A stretch of DNA of 24,756 nucleotides from Baffinella frigidus (taxonomy: Eukaryota > Cryptophyceae > Cryptomonadales > Baffinellaceae): positions 152,264 to 177,019 of the forward strand of contig MU646318.1 of assembly GCA_026770585.1 (NCBI GenBank). The letters are read 5' to 3'. The notes under the pieces are model-generated. The model saw nothing but the letters and a program-made list of their open reading frames with translations. It was not told the DNA's origin and searched no databases. This document shows positions 1 to 7,792 of this stretch, piece after piece. Made by a program: the position numbers and the translations under genes. Numbering within the stretch: position 1 is the first letter of the stretch; every line of letters begins with the position of its first letter.

Positions 1-33
<33 letters not shown>
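1..33. other. Poly-G run at the sequence edge
   Basis: The first 33 bases are all G. A pure homopolymer at a contig edge is more likely a sequencing or assembly limit than biology. The N gap further on also begins directly after a G run, which supports this. Confidence 0.85.
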
Positions 34-309
34 CGGAGTGCTAGGAAGGGCCCGCCTCGGGCCCACCTCGGGATTACCCCAAATGTAAAGAAAAAAGGGG
101 GGGTCGTCAAAATGCAGCCTACTTTCCTGAGGTGAGTCAAGTAAAGTCAATTTGGGGAGGGTGTTGGTTTTGCAAAGCTAATGTTCCTCCTACCTCGCCC
201 TGAACCCTGAACCTTGAGCCCTGAAACCTAAACCCCAAACCCTAAAGCATTCGGGGTGGGGGTTGGACCGTGCGGAGAGCGTGTTCACTGACCGGAAAGC
301 CAGGGTCCC

Positions 310-740
310 GGCTGTGAGGGTTTGGGGTGTAGGGTTTAGGGTTTGGGGGTTGGGGGTTAGGGTTCAGGGGTTGGGGTTCAGGGTTTGGGGTTTGGGGGTG
401 AGGGTTCAGGGATCAGATGTCCAACCCCCGTTTGACCTTGCTCGGATAGCGAGGGGTTAAACGGATCTTTTCAATTCGGGTACGAATTCAAAAATCTGTA
501 CGAGTCGTGTCCAACTTGTGGGCGCTAGACTGCACAAAACTGCAGTCTAGCCAAAAAATTACCCGATCCATTTAACTCCTCGCTATCCGAGCAAGGATAC
601 CGTAGGCGTCTACCGGGAAGCCAGGGTCCCGGCTGTGAGGGTTTGGGGCGTAGGGTTTAGAGTTTGGGGTTTAGAGTTGAGGGTTTGGGGGTTTGGGTGT
701 GGAGTTTGGGGATGAGGGTTGAGGGTTGAGAGGTCTAACC
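310..740 (+). repeat. Degenerate telomere-like repeats around a foldback
   Basis: Two blocks (about 310-417 and 640-740) are built of variants of TTTAGGG such as GGGTTTGGGG and GGGTTGAGG. Each is preceded by the same short sequence, CCAGGGTCCCGGCTGTGAGG (298-317 and 621-640). They flank a foldback at 436-596, so the repeat block appears duplicated on both sides of it. No gene is supported here. Confidence 0.75.
436..596. repeat. Foldback element
   Basis: The left arm starting CCTTGCTCGGATAGCGAGG is repeated inverted at the right end (CCTCGCTATCCGAGCAAGG type), about 32 bases per arm with few mismatches. The centre has a second small inverted repeat around CTAGACTGCA. There is no coding capacity, as in non-autonomous MITE or foldback DNA. 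Confidence 0.8.
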
Positions 741-960
741 CCCGTTTGAATACTATAGGAGCCTGGGTAGGATCGCACCTTTTCGGCTATGGGATGCCCA
801 TCTAGACTCTTCCAGACTGATCTAGACTCTTCTAGATGCGTTCTGACTGGTCTAGATCCACCCCTACGCGCGTAGGATCGCACCTTTGCGGGAGCGTCTC
901 CCCCTAACGGGTTATTCGCAGCTTAAGTGGCACTGAATTCCAGGGTAGGATCTCATCTGG
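741..960. repeat. Copy of a minus-strand exon-edge repeat
   Basis: This stretch contains one copy (about 787-890) of a repeat seen again at 1573-1658. Both have TCTAGA-rich sequence followed by GATCGCACCTTTGCGGG. On the minus strand the latter ends in CGCAAAG|GTGCGA, resembling the donor edge of the exon-like repeat at 1772-1830. No complete gene is visible. Confidence 0.5.
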
Positions 961-961
961 A

Positions 962-1191
962 CGAGTATTTATGATGATACTCGCCGGCAACGAAATTTAC
1001 TACACCACTGCTTTAATAATTGTCTTCGTATACGTTGTATACTCGGTGATATATGACTCTGGGTAGGTGACTCTCTAGAGCATCTGTCTGCTCTCGCGTG
1101 TCTTGAGCCAACCAACCCTGAGTCTATCACCAGTACGATCCATGTGTTTAGTGACTTTCGTTGCCGTGGGGTATGTATCATAAATACTCGC
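962..1191. mobile_element. Foldback MITE, ACGAAATTTACTACAC family, copy 1
   Basis: The arms run CGAGTATTTATGATG at the left and CATAAATACTCG at the right. The inner part starts GGCAACGAAATTTACTACAC, the core shared with at least six other copies in this window. It encodes nothing. Confidence 0.7.
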
Positions 1192-1273
1192 CGCGCGTAG
1201 GATCGCACCTTTTCGGTCGCGTCTGACCCTAACGGGTTATTCACAGCGTAAGGGACGCTGAATTCCGGGGCAG

Positions 1274-1340
1274 GATCGCACCTTTCCGGGCGCACGCGGG
1301 AGCGCCCCCACTCCATTTCTTCGAACAGGACTGACAGCCT
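1274..1340 (-). pseudogene. Copy 3 of the 'FEDMEWG' exon-like segment
   Basis: Read on the minus strand it gives LSVLFEEMEWGRSRVRPER, closely matching the segment at 1772-1830. It has AG before the shared frame and AAG|GTGCGATCC at the 3' end. It is one of three copies, and which is functional (if any) cannot be told. Confidence 0.4.
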
Positions 1341-1505
1341 AGGAGGGTCCAATGAAACATGAGGTCCCAGGGGCCCTACGGCCTACCGTAGGCAATACCG
1401 TAGGCCTCACTACCCGGTTTACAGGACGTTCGCCTATGGAATTGTCAAACACGACCGCTGTACGCCAGGTGGTAGAGTGTGTCTCATAAATACTCACCGC
1501 GAGTA

Positions 1506-1572
1506 GATGGCACCTTTCCGGGCGCGCGCGGGAACGCCCCCACTCCATGTCTTCGAACGCGACTGACAGCAC
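1506..1572 (-). pseudogene. Copy 2 of the 'FEDMEWG' exon-like segment
   Basis: On the minus strand this reads LSVAFEDMEWGRSRARPER, again ending AAG|GTGC. The 5' edge differs from copy 1, being fused to a TCTAGA-rich repeat. It is therefore best read as a partial duplicate. Confidence 0.4.
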
Positions 1573-1654
1573 CTTCCAGACTGATCTAGACTCTTCTAGA
1601 AGCGTTCTGACTGGTCTAGATCCACCCCCACGCGAGCAGGTTCGCACCTTTGCG

Positions 1655-1727
1655 GGCAAAATTTACTACACACAGAGAACGATCTTTACTAGTAATATTT
1701 AAGGAAACGTGTAGTAATTTTCATTGA
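1655..1727. mobile_element. ACGAAATTTACTACAC family fragment, copy 2
   Basis: GGCAAAATTTACTACACA at the left is mirrored by CGTGTAGTAATTTTC at the right, with TTTACTAGTAATA at the centre as in other copies. Only the core is kept. Confidence 0.6.
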
Positions 1728-1771
1728 ACTCCAGTTTTTTAAATTAAAAGAATTTTCACATTAGATCGCAC

Positions 1772-1830
1772 CTTTCTGGGCGCTCGCGGGAACGCCCCCA
1801 CTCCATGTCTTCGAACGCCACCGACAGATC
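1772..1830 (-). CDS. Possible 59-nt exon, copy 1 of three (unknown protein)
   Basis: On the minus strand a segment bounded by CAACAG| and AAAG|GTGCGATC reads DLSVAFEDMEWGRSRERPE plus two bases of an Arg codon. It has plausible splice sites at both ends and high third-position GC. Two similar copies lie downstream on the same strand (1506-1572, 1274-1340). I do not recognise the protein. The triplicated arrangement matches the partial exon copies seen around better supported exons in this window. Whether this is a live exon is uncertain. Confidence 0.4.
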
Positions 1831-1840
1831 CTGTTGGCAA

Positions 1841-1950
1841 AGGTTTTGGGGTTTGGGGTTTGGGGTTTGGGGGTTGGGGGTCGGGGGTTGGGGTGTAGGG
1901 TGTAGGGTGTAGGGTGTAGGGTGTAGGGTGTAGGGTGTAGGGTGTAGGTG
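1841..1950 (+). repeat. Telomere-like tandem array
   Basis: The array starts with GGTTTGGGG units and then has about eight tandem GGGTGTA heptamers. Homogeneity of one variant over this length indicates recent local expansion. It directly replaces the 5' end of the adjoining TIR element copy. Confidence 0.8.
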
Positions 1951-2049
1951 TAAGTTGACAAGCTGGGTGTACAGTACAAATCCGTTAACTTTGGAGCGGA
2001 AACGACCCCGGGCGCACCAAATTGGTGAGGCCAACTAGGCTGAGACAGA
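1951..2049 (-). mobile_element. Truncated CTAGCTCTGYCTC-family TIR element
   Basis: This matches the reverse complement of the complete element at 19969-20106: the part with GTTGACAAGCTGGGTGTAC, then AAATCCGT..AACTTTGGA, then the GAGACAGACTAG terminus. One terminus is lost into the telomere-like array. Confidence 0.7.
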
Positions 2050-2050
2050 C

Positions 2051-2177
2051 TAGCTCTGTCTCCGTTAAATCGGGCTCATCCTTTGCAACTCAAAAGTTGA
2101 TTTCCCTGTACAAATCCGTCAACTTTTGCCGTGGAATCCGAGAAAATGATGAACCCGATTTTACTGAGACAGAGCTA
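2051..2177. mobile_element. Small TIR element, TAGCTCTGTCTC termini
   Basis: The left terminus TAGCTCTGTCTCCGTTAAAT and right terminus ATTTTACTGAGACAGAGCTA are inverted copies over about 30 bases, ending in GGGCTCATC / GATGAACCC inside. It is about 127 bases long, with no coding capacity. It shares its outermost bases with the larger elements at 6689 and 19969. Confidence 0.75.
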
Positions 2178-2297
2178 TACTCGCTCGAGAATGCTGGAGG
2201 GTCCTATTTATATGTGGGGTTGTAAATATCTGTACCTGGATAAGGTGTTCCAACCTCGTGACTGGCCAATATATGGCTAGTTACGTGACCAATCAAC

Positions 2298-2330
2298 GAA
2301 AGTTACTACACAAATGCCCGCTTTTAAAAG
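2298..2330. repeat. ACGAAATTTACTACAC family remnant, copy 3
   Basis: ACGAAAGTTACTACACAAAT matches one arm of the family. No second arm is evident. Confidence 0.45.
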
Positions 2331-2405
2331 CACATTGGTTTTAAATAGGGCCCTCTAGCATCCTCGTGTGGACAGACCGTATCACCCGATTTTACTGAGA
2401 CAGAC

Positions 2406-2553
2406 CACCAGCCCTCAGAGTGGGAGCAAATCGTTTTTTCGAGTCCCTTGGTTTGTACCAGAGGTCGTCGAAATCCGACAGCCTTCAGTACAAATCAAGG
2501 GGATTGAAAAAGGCGATTTGCTCTAACTCCCAGGGCTGGTGGGGGCTAGACAG
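2406..2553. repeat. Foldback element with ~53-base arms
   Basis: The left arm starts ACCACCAGCCCTCAGAGTGG and the right arm ends CCCAGGGCTGGTGGG. The arms remain complementary through GAGCAAATCG and GGTTTGTAC with scattered mismatches. The GGCTGGTGGGGG end recurs at 5773 and 6040. It is bordered on the left by a CTGAGACAGA fragment of the TAGCTCTGTCTC family. Confidence 0.75.
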
Positions 2554-3079
2554 ACCTTATCGCGCGCGATCTTGGGCAGCATCGAGGACGAGGGCGACGC
2601 CCTGCCCACACGGGAAAATGCCGGTTATTAAATTCGGCGTTTATGTTGACGAAGGCACCGATAGTGGAGGGGGGCGCGCCGCTTTATGTGGGGGGGGGGG
2701 CGAGTTTTACGGTTCCTACGGATACGGTGACGCAAAGTCGGTGGGCCATCCGCCGAAAACCCCTTCGTAGCCCGCTGTGTGGGGAGGGGGAGGCAGCGCA
2801 CCTGCGGGCATCCGCCTCCCTGCATCTTTATGGGGGGGGGGGGGGCGGCGGTACGAGCGTATATGAAGGGGGGTTAGTAGGGTTTATGGGGTTAGAACCT
2901 GCGCGCGGCTGCCTGGGAGACAGGGCTCCGGCGGTGCTGGAAGGAGGGGGTCCCCGGGGGCCCGAGCGGTGAGGGCGCCTGGTCGTAGCCCCTGCAAGCG
3001 TTGAGGAGGTGAGAGGTTTATTTCCCCTATGTTACGTATTTTACGCATCGTCTTGATCCTCTTAATTGTATTTTCCTAG
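2554..3079 (+). other. Intron-like stretch upstream of exon 3080
   Basis: This contains long G runs (2693, 2829) and a repeat beginning GCCCGAGCGGTGAGGGCGCC, which recurs at least five more times to 4320. Its end has a branch-point-like CTTAAT and TTTTCCTAG just before the exon at 3080. Frames here are interrupted or shifted by homopolymer runs, and I support no separate gene. Confidence 0.5.
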
Positions 3080-3313
3080 GTGCGGAGGCTACCCGCGCCA
3101 CTTCGGACCCCATCGGGTTGGGTCGGGGAGCGCATCCGCAGATTGTGGAACAGCCCCGCCGGCAGGCTCGTGAACGCCCATGTGACCGGTCACGCGGACG
3201 CCGAAGCCAGACGGTCGGTCGTGACTGCCTTGCGTGTACGGGGGGCGATGGTGCGCCGTCCAACCCCCCACCCCAACCGTCTCCTCAAGAGCGAGGCGGG
3301 TGTGGCCTTCGAG
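3080..3313 (+). CDS. Internal exon of an unidentified gene (78 codons)
   Basis: The segment lies between an excellent acceptor (TCTTAATTGTATTTTCCTAG|) and a consensus donor (GAG|GTGAGTG). It is open in phase 0 from edge to edge, with high third-position GC. The product is Arg-rich and basic, containing IRRLWNSPAGRLVNAHVTGH near the middle and HPNRLLKSEAGVAFE at the end. I do not recognise the family; the LWNSPAG piece recalls mitochondrial pyruvate carriers but the sequence after it does not follow them. Neighbouring exons were not found. The acceptor region is duplicated about 510 bases downstream (3560-3593). Confidence 0.6.
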
Positions 3314-3476
3314 GTGAGTGTAATACACAGCACCACAGCTCCACGCTGCCCATGCAGATGTCCATGGTCACCTGACTTGGCAGGTTGACCCTTGTTTTTC
3401 GGTGCTGGGAGGAGGGGGGGCCCGGGGGGCCGAGCGGCGAGGGCGACTGGTTGCTGCACCTGCAAACGTTCATAGG

Positions 3477-3566
3477 GTTTCCCTTATTTTGCGTATCTCC
3501 CTTATTTTACGTATTTCCCTTATTTTCCGTATTTCCCTTATGTTACGTATTTCCCGTCTCGTCTTG
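3477..3566 (+). repeat. Tandem ~20-base repeat in the intron after exon 3080
   Basis: Four to five units of TTTCCCTTATTTTACGTA type, with small variants, lie inside a diverged copy of the acceptor region of the preceding exon. Confidence 0.75.
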
Positions 3567-3594
3567 GTCCTCTTAATTATATCTTTGCTAGGTC
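3560..3594 (+). repeat. Acceptor echo of exon 3080
   Basis: The sequence from CGTCTTGGTCCTCTTAATTA to TTGCTAG repeats 3049-3079 with few changes and also ends in AG followed by GT. It could be the next real acceptor (an open stretch VPSDEGAWSLALQG follows) or a non-functional duplicate. Confidence 0.6.
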
Positions 3595-3700
3595 CCGAGC
3601 GATGAGGGCGCCTGGTCGTTAGCCCTGCAAGGGTGAAGGGGTGCAGGGGGTGAGAGGTACATGGTTGAGGGTTGCGGGATCCCTCACCCCTTCGTTACGC

Positions 3701-3852
3701 AAGCTTCCAGCCCTGGATGGCTTTTCTGGGCCCTGAAGCGGATCAAATCCCCTTTCGGGGCCTGAAAATTTTCAAAGTCTGAAAAGGGGGTGAGCGTAGA
3801 GGAGATTTGATCCGCTTCAGGTCCCAAAAAAGCCCATCAGGGCTGGAAGCTT
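3701..3852. repeat. Foldback element with ~49-base arms
   Basis: AAGCTTCCAGCCCTGGATGG at the left is mirrored at the right by CATCAGGGCTGGAAGCTT. The arms continue through CTGAAGCGGATCAAATC / GATTTGATCCGCTTCAG. It splits a copy of the local CTGGTCGTAGCCCCTGCAAG repeat. Confidence 0.85.
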
Positions 3853-3854
3853 GC

Positions 3855-4320
3855 CAAACTACCCTGGTCGTAGCCCCTGCAAGGGTTCAAGGCGTTGAGA
3901 GAACGCCCGTGTCTGGTTGATGGTCAACCTCTTTCGGGGTTGAGGAAACGCCCTGACCGAGGTTGAGGGTCAACATCTGCAAGGGGTGAGGGGGTGCCCG
4001 GGGGGGGCGAGTTGATCTCCATACAAGTATTAATTAATTTCTTTCTGGCAACGAAAATTACTACACGGTTTGCTGATACAAGTAATAGTAGAGCATTTGT
4101 GTAGTAAATTTCGTTGCGCCAAAAGCAATTAATTAATACTTGTATGGAGGTTAGAGTGGCGCGGGCGCCTGGTCGTTGCCCCTGCAAGCGTTCAAGGGGT
4201 TCTAGGGGTGAGGGGTGGAGGACAAGCTCTGAAAGGGGTGAGGGTCAAACCCAAAAGCTCTGAAAGGGGTGAGGGTCAAAGGGGGTTCCCGGGATCCCAA
4301 GCGGCGAGGGCGCCTGGTTC
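3855..4320 (+). repeat. Interspersed ~50-base intron repeat
   Basis: Several copies of GCGAGGGCGCCTGG plus TCGTAGCCCCTGCAAGGG occur at about 2965, 3430, 3598, 3862, 4157 and 4301. They are separated by GGGGTGAGGG-type runs and inserted foldbacks. No coding exon is supported. Confidence 0.65.
4017..4149. mobile_element. Complete foldback MITE, ACGAAATTTACTACAC family
   Basis: This is the best preserved copy of the family. It starts CTCCATACAAGTATTAATTA, ends TAATTAATACTTGTATGGAG, and has GCAACGAAAATTACTACAC and its mirror inside. At 133 bases nearly its whole length is two arms around a short centre. Other copies are at 962, 1655, 2298, 5811, 6062 and 20944. Confidence 0.85.
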
Positions 4321-4485
4321 AATAGGGTAACGGCCTGAAAATGGGGTAGTTAGGCCTACGGGATTGCCTAGGACCTCCTACCGTAGGCCGAGACTTTTTG
4401 GTCCTAGAATCCCTCGGCCTACGGTAGGAGGTCCTAGGCAATACCGTATGCCTAACTACCCCATTTGCAGGCCGTTAGACTATGA
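4320..4485. mobile_element. Foldback element with GGTT target duplication (copy 1)
   Basis: The arms include GGTAACGGCCTGAAAATGGG and CCCATTTGCAGGCCGTTAG. The middle is the palindromic CCTACCGTAGGC / GCCTACGGTAGG block around GACTTTTTGGTCC. GGTT is present on both sides (4316-4319 and 4486-4489). Removing the element restores a GGGCGCCTGGTTGC..CCCCTG repeat like its neighbours. A nearly identical copy lies at 23317. Confidence 0.85.
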
Positions 4486-4658
4486 GGTTGCTGCCCCTGA
4501 AAGGGGTGAGGGATACAGGGTTGAGGGTTGCGGGGCCCCTCAACCCTGCCCACTGAGACACACGTCGAGCGTGGAACGTCTCAACGCGAACGCGCAAGCT
4601 CCGTCAACTTACGTAACGCGTCTCCACGCAAAAGTGGACCATCCGTTAACTTAGTCAC

Positions 4659-4861
4659 ACCGTGAGTTTTTGCGGATGACGGACGACGGCGTGCCCCCCC
4701 CCGACCCCCCCCACCCCTGCGAGCCCGTGCTCTCCCCCCTCCCCGTCGACCCAGGCCCCGTCGATCGCGTCGACGCACTGTCGCCCCGCACGGTAGAGGG
4801 CCGCGAGGACGTGAGGGGCGTCCGGAGGGAGGAGGGCGGCGTCGGGCCCCGCCCCTTGGAG
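4659..4861 (-). CDS. Possible GC-rich coding exon (unknown)
   Basis: The minus-strand frame from about 4858 down to a TGA near 4659 is open and nearly every third position is G or C. It reads GPDAALLPPDAPHVLAALYR, then AGRQCVDAIDGAWVDGEGGE, then a Gly-rich tail. The plus-strand frame (starting MTDDGVPPPDPP) is also open, so strand is uncertain. The last codons before the stop, ACG|GTGTGA, could be a donor. No family is recognised. Confidence 0.35.
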
Positions 4862-5470
4862 GGGGGTTAGGGGTTAGGGTTCCAACCGTTTCAGGGTTTA
4901 GGGTTCAGACCCTTCAGGTTGTTCAAATCCTGTAGGGTTTAGGGTTTAGGGTCAAACCCTGTAGGATTCGAATCCGTTAGGGTCCAGCCCCTTTAGGGTT
5001 TAGGGTGTGGGGTGCAAAACCTTGAGGGTTTAGAGTTTGGGGTTCAAACCGTTCAGGGTTTAGGGTTTAGGGTGCAAACACTCAAGGGTTTGGGGCTTAG
5101 GGTTCAAACCGTTGAGGGTTTAGGGTTTAGGGTTCAAACCGTTTAGAGTTTAGGGTTTAGGGTGCAAACACTTAAGGGTTTAGGGTTTAGGGTGCAAACC
5201 CTTTAAGTTGAGGGTTTAGGGTGCAAACCGTTTAGGGTTTAGGGTGTAGGGTTGAACCCCTTTGGGTTTAGGGTTTAGCGATCAACCCCTTCACGGTTAG
5301 GGTTTAGGGTTCAGCCCGTGCACGTTTAGGGTGTATGGTCCAGACTTTTGAGGGGGGGGAACCCTGAAGGCTTCCTTTAGGGTTTAGGGTTCAGGGTGCA
5401 AACCCGTTAGGTTTAGGGTGTATGGTTCAAACCGTGCACGTTTAGGGAGTATGGTCCAGAGTGATTTAAA
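4862..5470 (+). repeat. Large telomere-like array with higher-order units
   Basis: About 600 bases of TTTAGGG variants are punctuated by CAAACCGTT, CAAACACTT or CAAACCCTT. They form longer units of roughly 35-40 bases (AGGGTTTAGGGTTTAGGG plus a CAAACC spacer). The higher-order structure argues for local tandem amplification rather than a captured chromosome end. Confidence 0.85.
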
Positions 5471-5590
5471 TTCAAATTTTGCAGTACAAAATGGTGTTTA
5501 CTAATAATTACGGTCCATCTAGAAGTTCGCAATCTCGCAAGTTCGAACTTCGCTTTGGCCAAGTCCTACCAGATTGGCTCTATGGTCCAG

Positions 5591-5657
5591 ACCTTGGAGG
5601 GGGAGAACGTCTCCTCGCGCGGAGGGGCGCGCAGCGATCCGTCTGGGGAGTGGGGGG
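5591..5657 (+). CDS. Weak candidate exon with acceptor echoes
   Basis: TATGGTCCAG| precedes an open GC-rich stretch starting TLEGENVSSRGGARSDPSGE and ending at a GT in a G run. TATGGTCCAG|ACTTTTGAGGGG at 5335 and TATGGTCCAG|AG at 5452 look like upstream copies of this edge. Family unknown. The exon call rests mainly on that duplication pattern. Confidence 0.3.
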
Positions 5658-5810
5658 GTCATAACAAAGCGTTCAGCCCTGGGTGTCATTTTCGGACAGA
5701 AGTTAGGAGAACGCGACGGGTGATGGGTCAGGCGGAAATCGAGAAAGCTTCAATCGGGAGTTGGTCCACTTCGGAGGGCTGGTGGGGGGAGTTCAACTGC
5801 GGAAACGGTT

Positions 5811-5917
5811 GAAAATATTTCTTTTCTGTCAACGAAAATTACTCCACAGATGCTTTACTATCATTAGTCAGACCCAATTGTGTAGTAAATTTCGTGTCCA
5901 GAAAGAAATATTTTTAT
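5811..5917. mobile_element. ACGAAATTTACTACAC family, copy with altered ends
   Basis: The core TCAACGAAAATTACTCCACA and its mirror TGTGTAGTAAATTTCGTG are flanked by AATATTTCTTTTCTG / CCAGAAAGAAATATT. The outermost family ends are missing or diverged. Confidence 0.75.
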
Positions 5918-6061
5918 TCGTTTTCACAGTTGAGAGTCCAGGGTTCGCACCCGGGTTCTGGAGGAAATCATCGTCCGAGGCTTGCCAGGCGGAAATCGAG
6001 AAAGCTACAATCGGGATTTGGTCCGCTTCGGAGGGCTGGTGGGGGACTCTAAACTCCGTAA

Positions 6062-6193
6062 AAGTATTGATTTGGTGTTTGGTGCTTTTGGGCAACGAAA
6101 ATTACCACACAATCGGATCGTACTAGTAATAGTGAAGAATTTGTGTAGGTATTTTCGTGGCGACGAAAGCAATTAATAAATACCCTTACGGAG
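6062..6193. mobile_element. ACGAAATTTACTACAC family, copy in composite repeat
   Basis: GGGCAACGAAAATTACCACA is mirrored by TGTGTAGGTATTTTCGTGGC, followed by AGCAATTAATAAATACCC, a decayed form of the complete 4017 copy's right end. Confidence 0.75.
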
Positions 6194-6258
6194 TCCGAGG
6201 TTCGCACCCGGGTTCTGGAGGTGATCATCCTCCGAGGCTTGCCAGGCGGAAATCGAGA

Positions 6259-6336
6259 AAGCTACAATCGGGATTTGGTCCACTTCGGAGGGCTAGTAGG
6301 GGGCCTCCGAAGTGGACCAAATCTCAATTGTAGCTT
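6259..6336. repeat. Hairpin formed by an inverted part of the composite repeat
   Basis: AAGCTACAATCGGGATTTGG..CCACTTCGGAGG is followed after about 11 bases by its inverted copy ending CTCAATTGTAGCTT. It has near-complete 33-base arms. Confidence 0.85.
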
Positions 6337-6419
6337 GCACACTACTCCGGGGTTCGCACCCGGGTTCTGGAGGTGATTATCCTCCGGAAGCAGGAACATC
6401 ACTCGCGCCGTCCTGCGTT

Positions 6420-6630
6420 AGGCGTTCGGGTTTGGCGTTTGGGGTTTGGGGTGTGGGGTTTGGGGTTTGGGGTGTGGGGTTTGGGGTGTGGGGTTTGGGG
6501 TTTGGGGTGTGGGGTGTGGGGTTTGGGGTTTGGGGTTTGGGTGTGGGGTATGGGATTTGGGGTGTGGGGGTTGGATTTAGGGTCTAGGGTTTAGGGGTTT
6601 TGGATTAGGGTTGAAATGTTAGGGTGTGAG
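6420..6630 (+). repeat. GGGTTTGGGGTGTGG tandem array
   Basis: About 170 bases of GGGGTTTGGGGTGTGG-type repeat, then TTTAGGG variants. Open frames here (FGVWGLG repeats) are low-complexity translations and not genes. Confidence 0.85.
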
Positions 6631-6688
6631 GTCCTCCTGCTGCCGCCGCCGAGGATAGATCTTCGGGTCACGGCAGTCGCAACACTAG

Positions 6689-7191
6689 CTAGCTCTGTCT
6701 CAGTTTATCCCTTATCTGCCGAAAAAGGTACGTGATCATTTTTTTTAGCAGGAATCAGGTGTAGGGATCTGAATTTAGCGGAGGACGGTTTTCCGGGTCT
6801 CATAAATCAGGAATTTCTCGGGTCGTTTAGCACCAATTTAATCCCGTCGAGTATTCATGATGAATACGATTTTGGTGTATCTTACGGCTCTAAATGAAGT
6901 TTAGATAGACGACTGTCTTATTTTTACCCCTTAACATACACCAAAATCGTATTCATGATGAATACTCGACCGGATGAAATTACTCAATTTGTTCAGCTTA
7001 GCGAGCCTGACAAGCTGGTGTTTTTTTTATAATTTTCCATTAAGAGGCGGCTTAATTAAAAAATGCCAAAGTTGACATTTGAGCCTTTTGACGTCTCAGG
7101 ACGTCGCAGGCACTTAAGGGATATGGGCTGACCAGTTTGGTGAGCCCGGCAACTTAAGAATAGTCGGTCAACCCAACTGAGGCAGAGCTAG
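6689..7191. mobile_element. 503-base TIR element, CTAGCTCTGYCTC family
   Basis: The left terminus CTAGCTCTGTCTCAGTT and right terminus AACTGAGGCAGAGCTAG are inverted copies with one mismatch. Flanking ACTAG / ACTAA is a near-perfect 5-base target duplication. The right part (CAGTTTGGTGAGCCCGGCAA onward) matches the smaller element at 19969. A nested inverted repeat lies at 6855-6972. There is no transposase frame, so it is non-autonomous. Confidence 0.8.
6855..6972. repeat. Nested foldback inside the 503-base element
   Basis: GTCGAGTATTCATGATGAAT..ACGATTTTGGTGTA is mirrored by TACACCAAAATCGT..ATTCATGATGAATACTCGAC. The arms are about 36 bases, nearly perfect, around a roughly 45-base centre. 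It looks like an independent insertion. Confidence 0.85.
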
Positions 7192-7217
7192 ACTAAATCC
7201 CACAACTCGGGGGGTGT

Positions 7218-7238
7218 ACGAGGTTGCGGCGGGGAACG
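7218..7238 (-). pseudogene. 3'-edge echo of the exon at 7463-7566
   Basis: Read on the minus strand, CCCCGCCGCAACCTC|GTACAC repeats the end of the exon at 7463-7566 (CCCTGCCGCAACCTC|GTACGC), including the donor. It lies downstream in the gene's direction, on the far side of the foldback at 7267. Confidence 0.7.
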
Positions 7239-7266
7239 CTCTTCGAGCCAAGGCAGGCGCAATACT

Positions 7267-7438
7267 ACCACCAACCCTCACGCAACGACCAAATCGATGA
7301 TTTCGACTTGTTCCCAAAAATGGATTGTGTACCAAGATTGGGACTGAAGTTAACACTGCCAGGCGAATTCGCCTGGCTGGCAAGGTAAATCCGAGGTCTG
7401 AGAATCGAGGATTTGGTCTTTCCGTGAGGGTTGGTGGT
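7267..7438. repeat. Foldback element in an intron of the minus-strand gene
   Basis: The arms ACCACCAACCCTCACG..ACCAAATCGATGATTT and AATCGAGGATTTGGT..GTGAGGGTTGGTGGT have about 36 bases each. The central GCCAGGCGAATTCGCCTGGC is a perfect 20-base palindrome. It sits between the exon at 7463 and its 3'-edge echo. Confidence 0.8.
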
Positions 7439-7462
7439 GGAAAAAAAAGCTCGGGGGCGTAC

Positions 7463-7566
7463 GAGGTTGCGGCAGGGGACGTGGCACGGGCGAGCAGCTC
7501 CTCCTCTGTGTAGGGCGATTTCTCTGGCGCCATGGCGGACCCGCCATCCTCGAACATCCACATCAC
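7463..7566 (-). CDS. Exon 2 of unidentified minus-strand gene
   Basis: After TGCACTGCCAG| the frame opens in phase 0 with VMWMFEDGGSAMAPEKSPYT, then EEELLARATSPAAT. It ends at ACCTC|GTACGCC, phase 2. It follows the exon at 7793-8104 across a 226-base GT-AG intron with matching phase. It is acidic and alpha-helix-prone in EEELLARA. I do not recognise the family. The 3' edge is duplicated at 7218-7238. Confidence 0.55.
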
Positions 7567-7792
7567 CTGGCAGTGCACGGATCACGGTGTGCTCGCGTGT
7601 GCGCGGCGGGTTTGTTTTGGGGGGCGCGGGGGGGGCTGGACGGCGGACACGGCAGAGTCGAGAGCTCGACGCTATCCAGCTGGGCCAGCCCCCTGCCCGA
7701 ACAAAGACCCCGACGAGCTGCCACCTCAATGTCCACTGCTCGTTCTAGGCTGCACGTCAGAAGGTCTGACGCTCTCGGCTATAAGTTCGTAC

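Larger units (their letters stand above)
5721..6392 (+). repeat. Composite ~260-base repeat
   Basis: A unit containing GGTTCGCACCCGGGTTCTGG, then GGCGGAAATCGAGAAAGCTA, then TTGGTCCACTTCGGAGGGCT occurs near 5721, 5940, 6196 and (partial) 6346. ACGAAATTTACTACAC-family elements lie between units. CAG|GCGGAAATCGAGAAAGC reads AEIEKA and may be a multiplied exon edge. Confidence 0.7.

Noticed and set aside
2420-2770. 116-codon plus-strand frame
   Set aside because: Starts inside a foldback arm and runs through G homopolymers; no splice edges or family likeness.
4862-5470. CRISPR-like or true telomere array
   Set aside because: Units are degenerate TTTAGGG variants with no unique spacers, and the array is internal with genes on both sides.
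5940-6392. GGTTCGCACCC as a tRNA-type B box, suggesting a SINE
   Set aside because: No A box at the right distance upstream, no cloverleaf or poly-A tail; better explained as part of the composite repeat.
6312-6594. Long plus-strand frames with FGVWGLG repeats
   Set aside because: Low-complexity translation of the GGGTTTGGGGTGTGG array; similar frames appear at 263-460 for the same reason.
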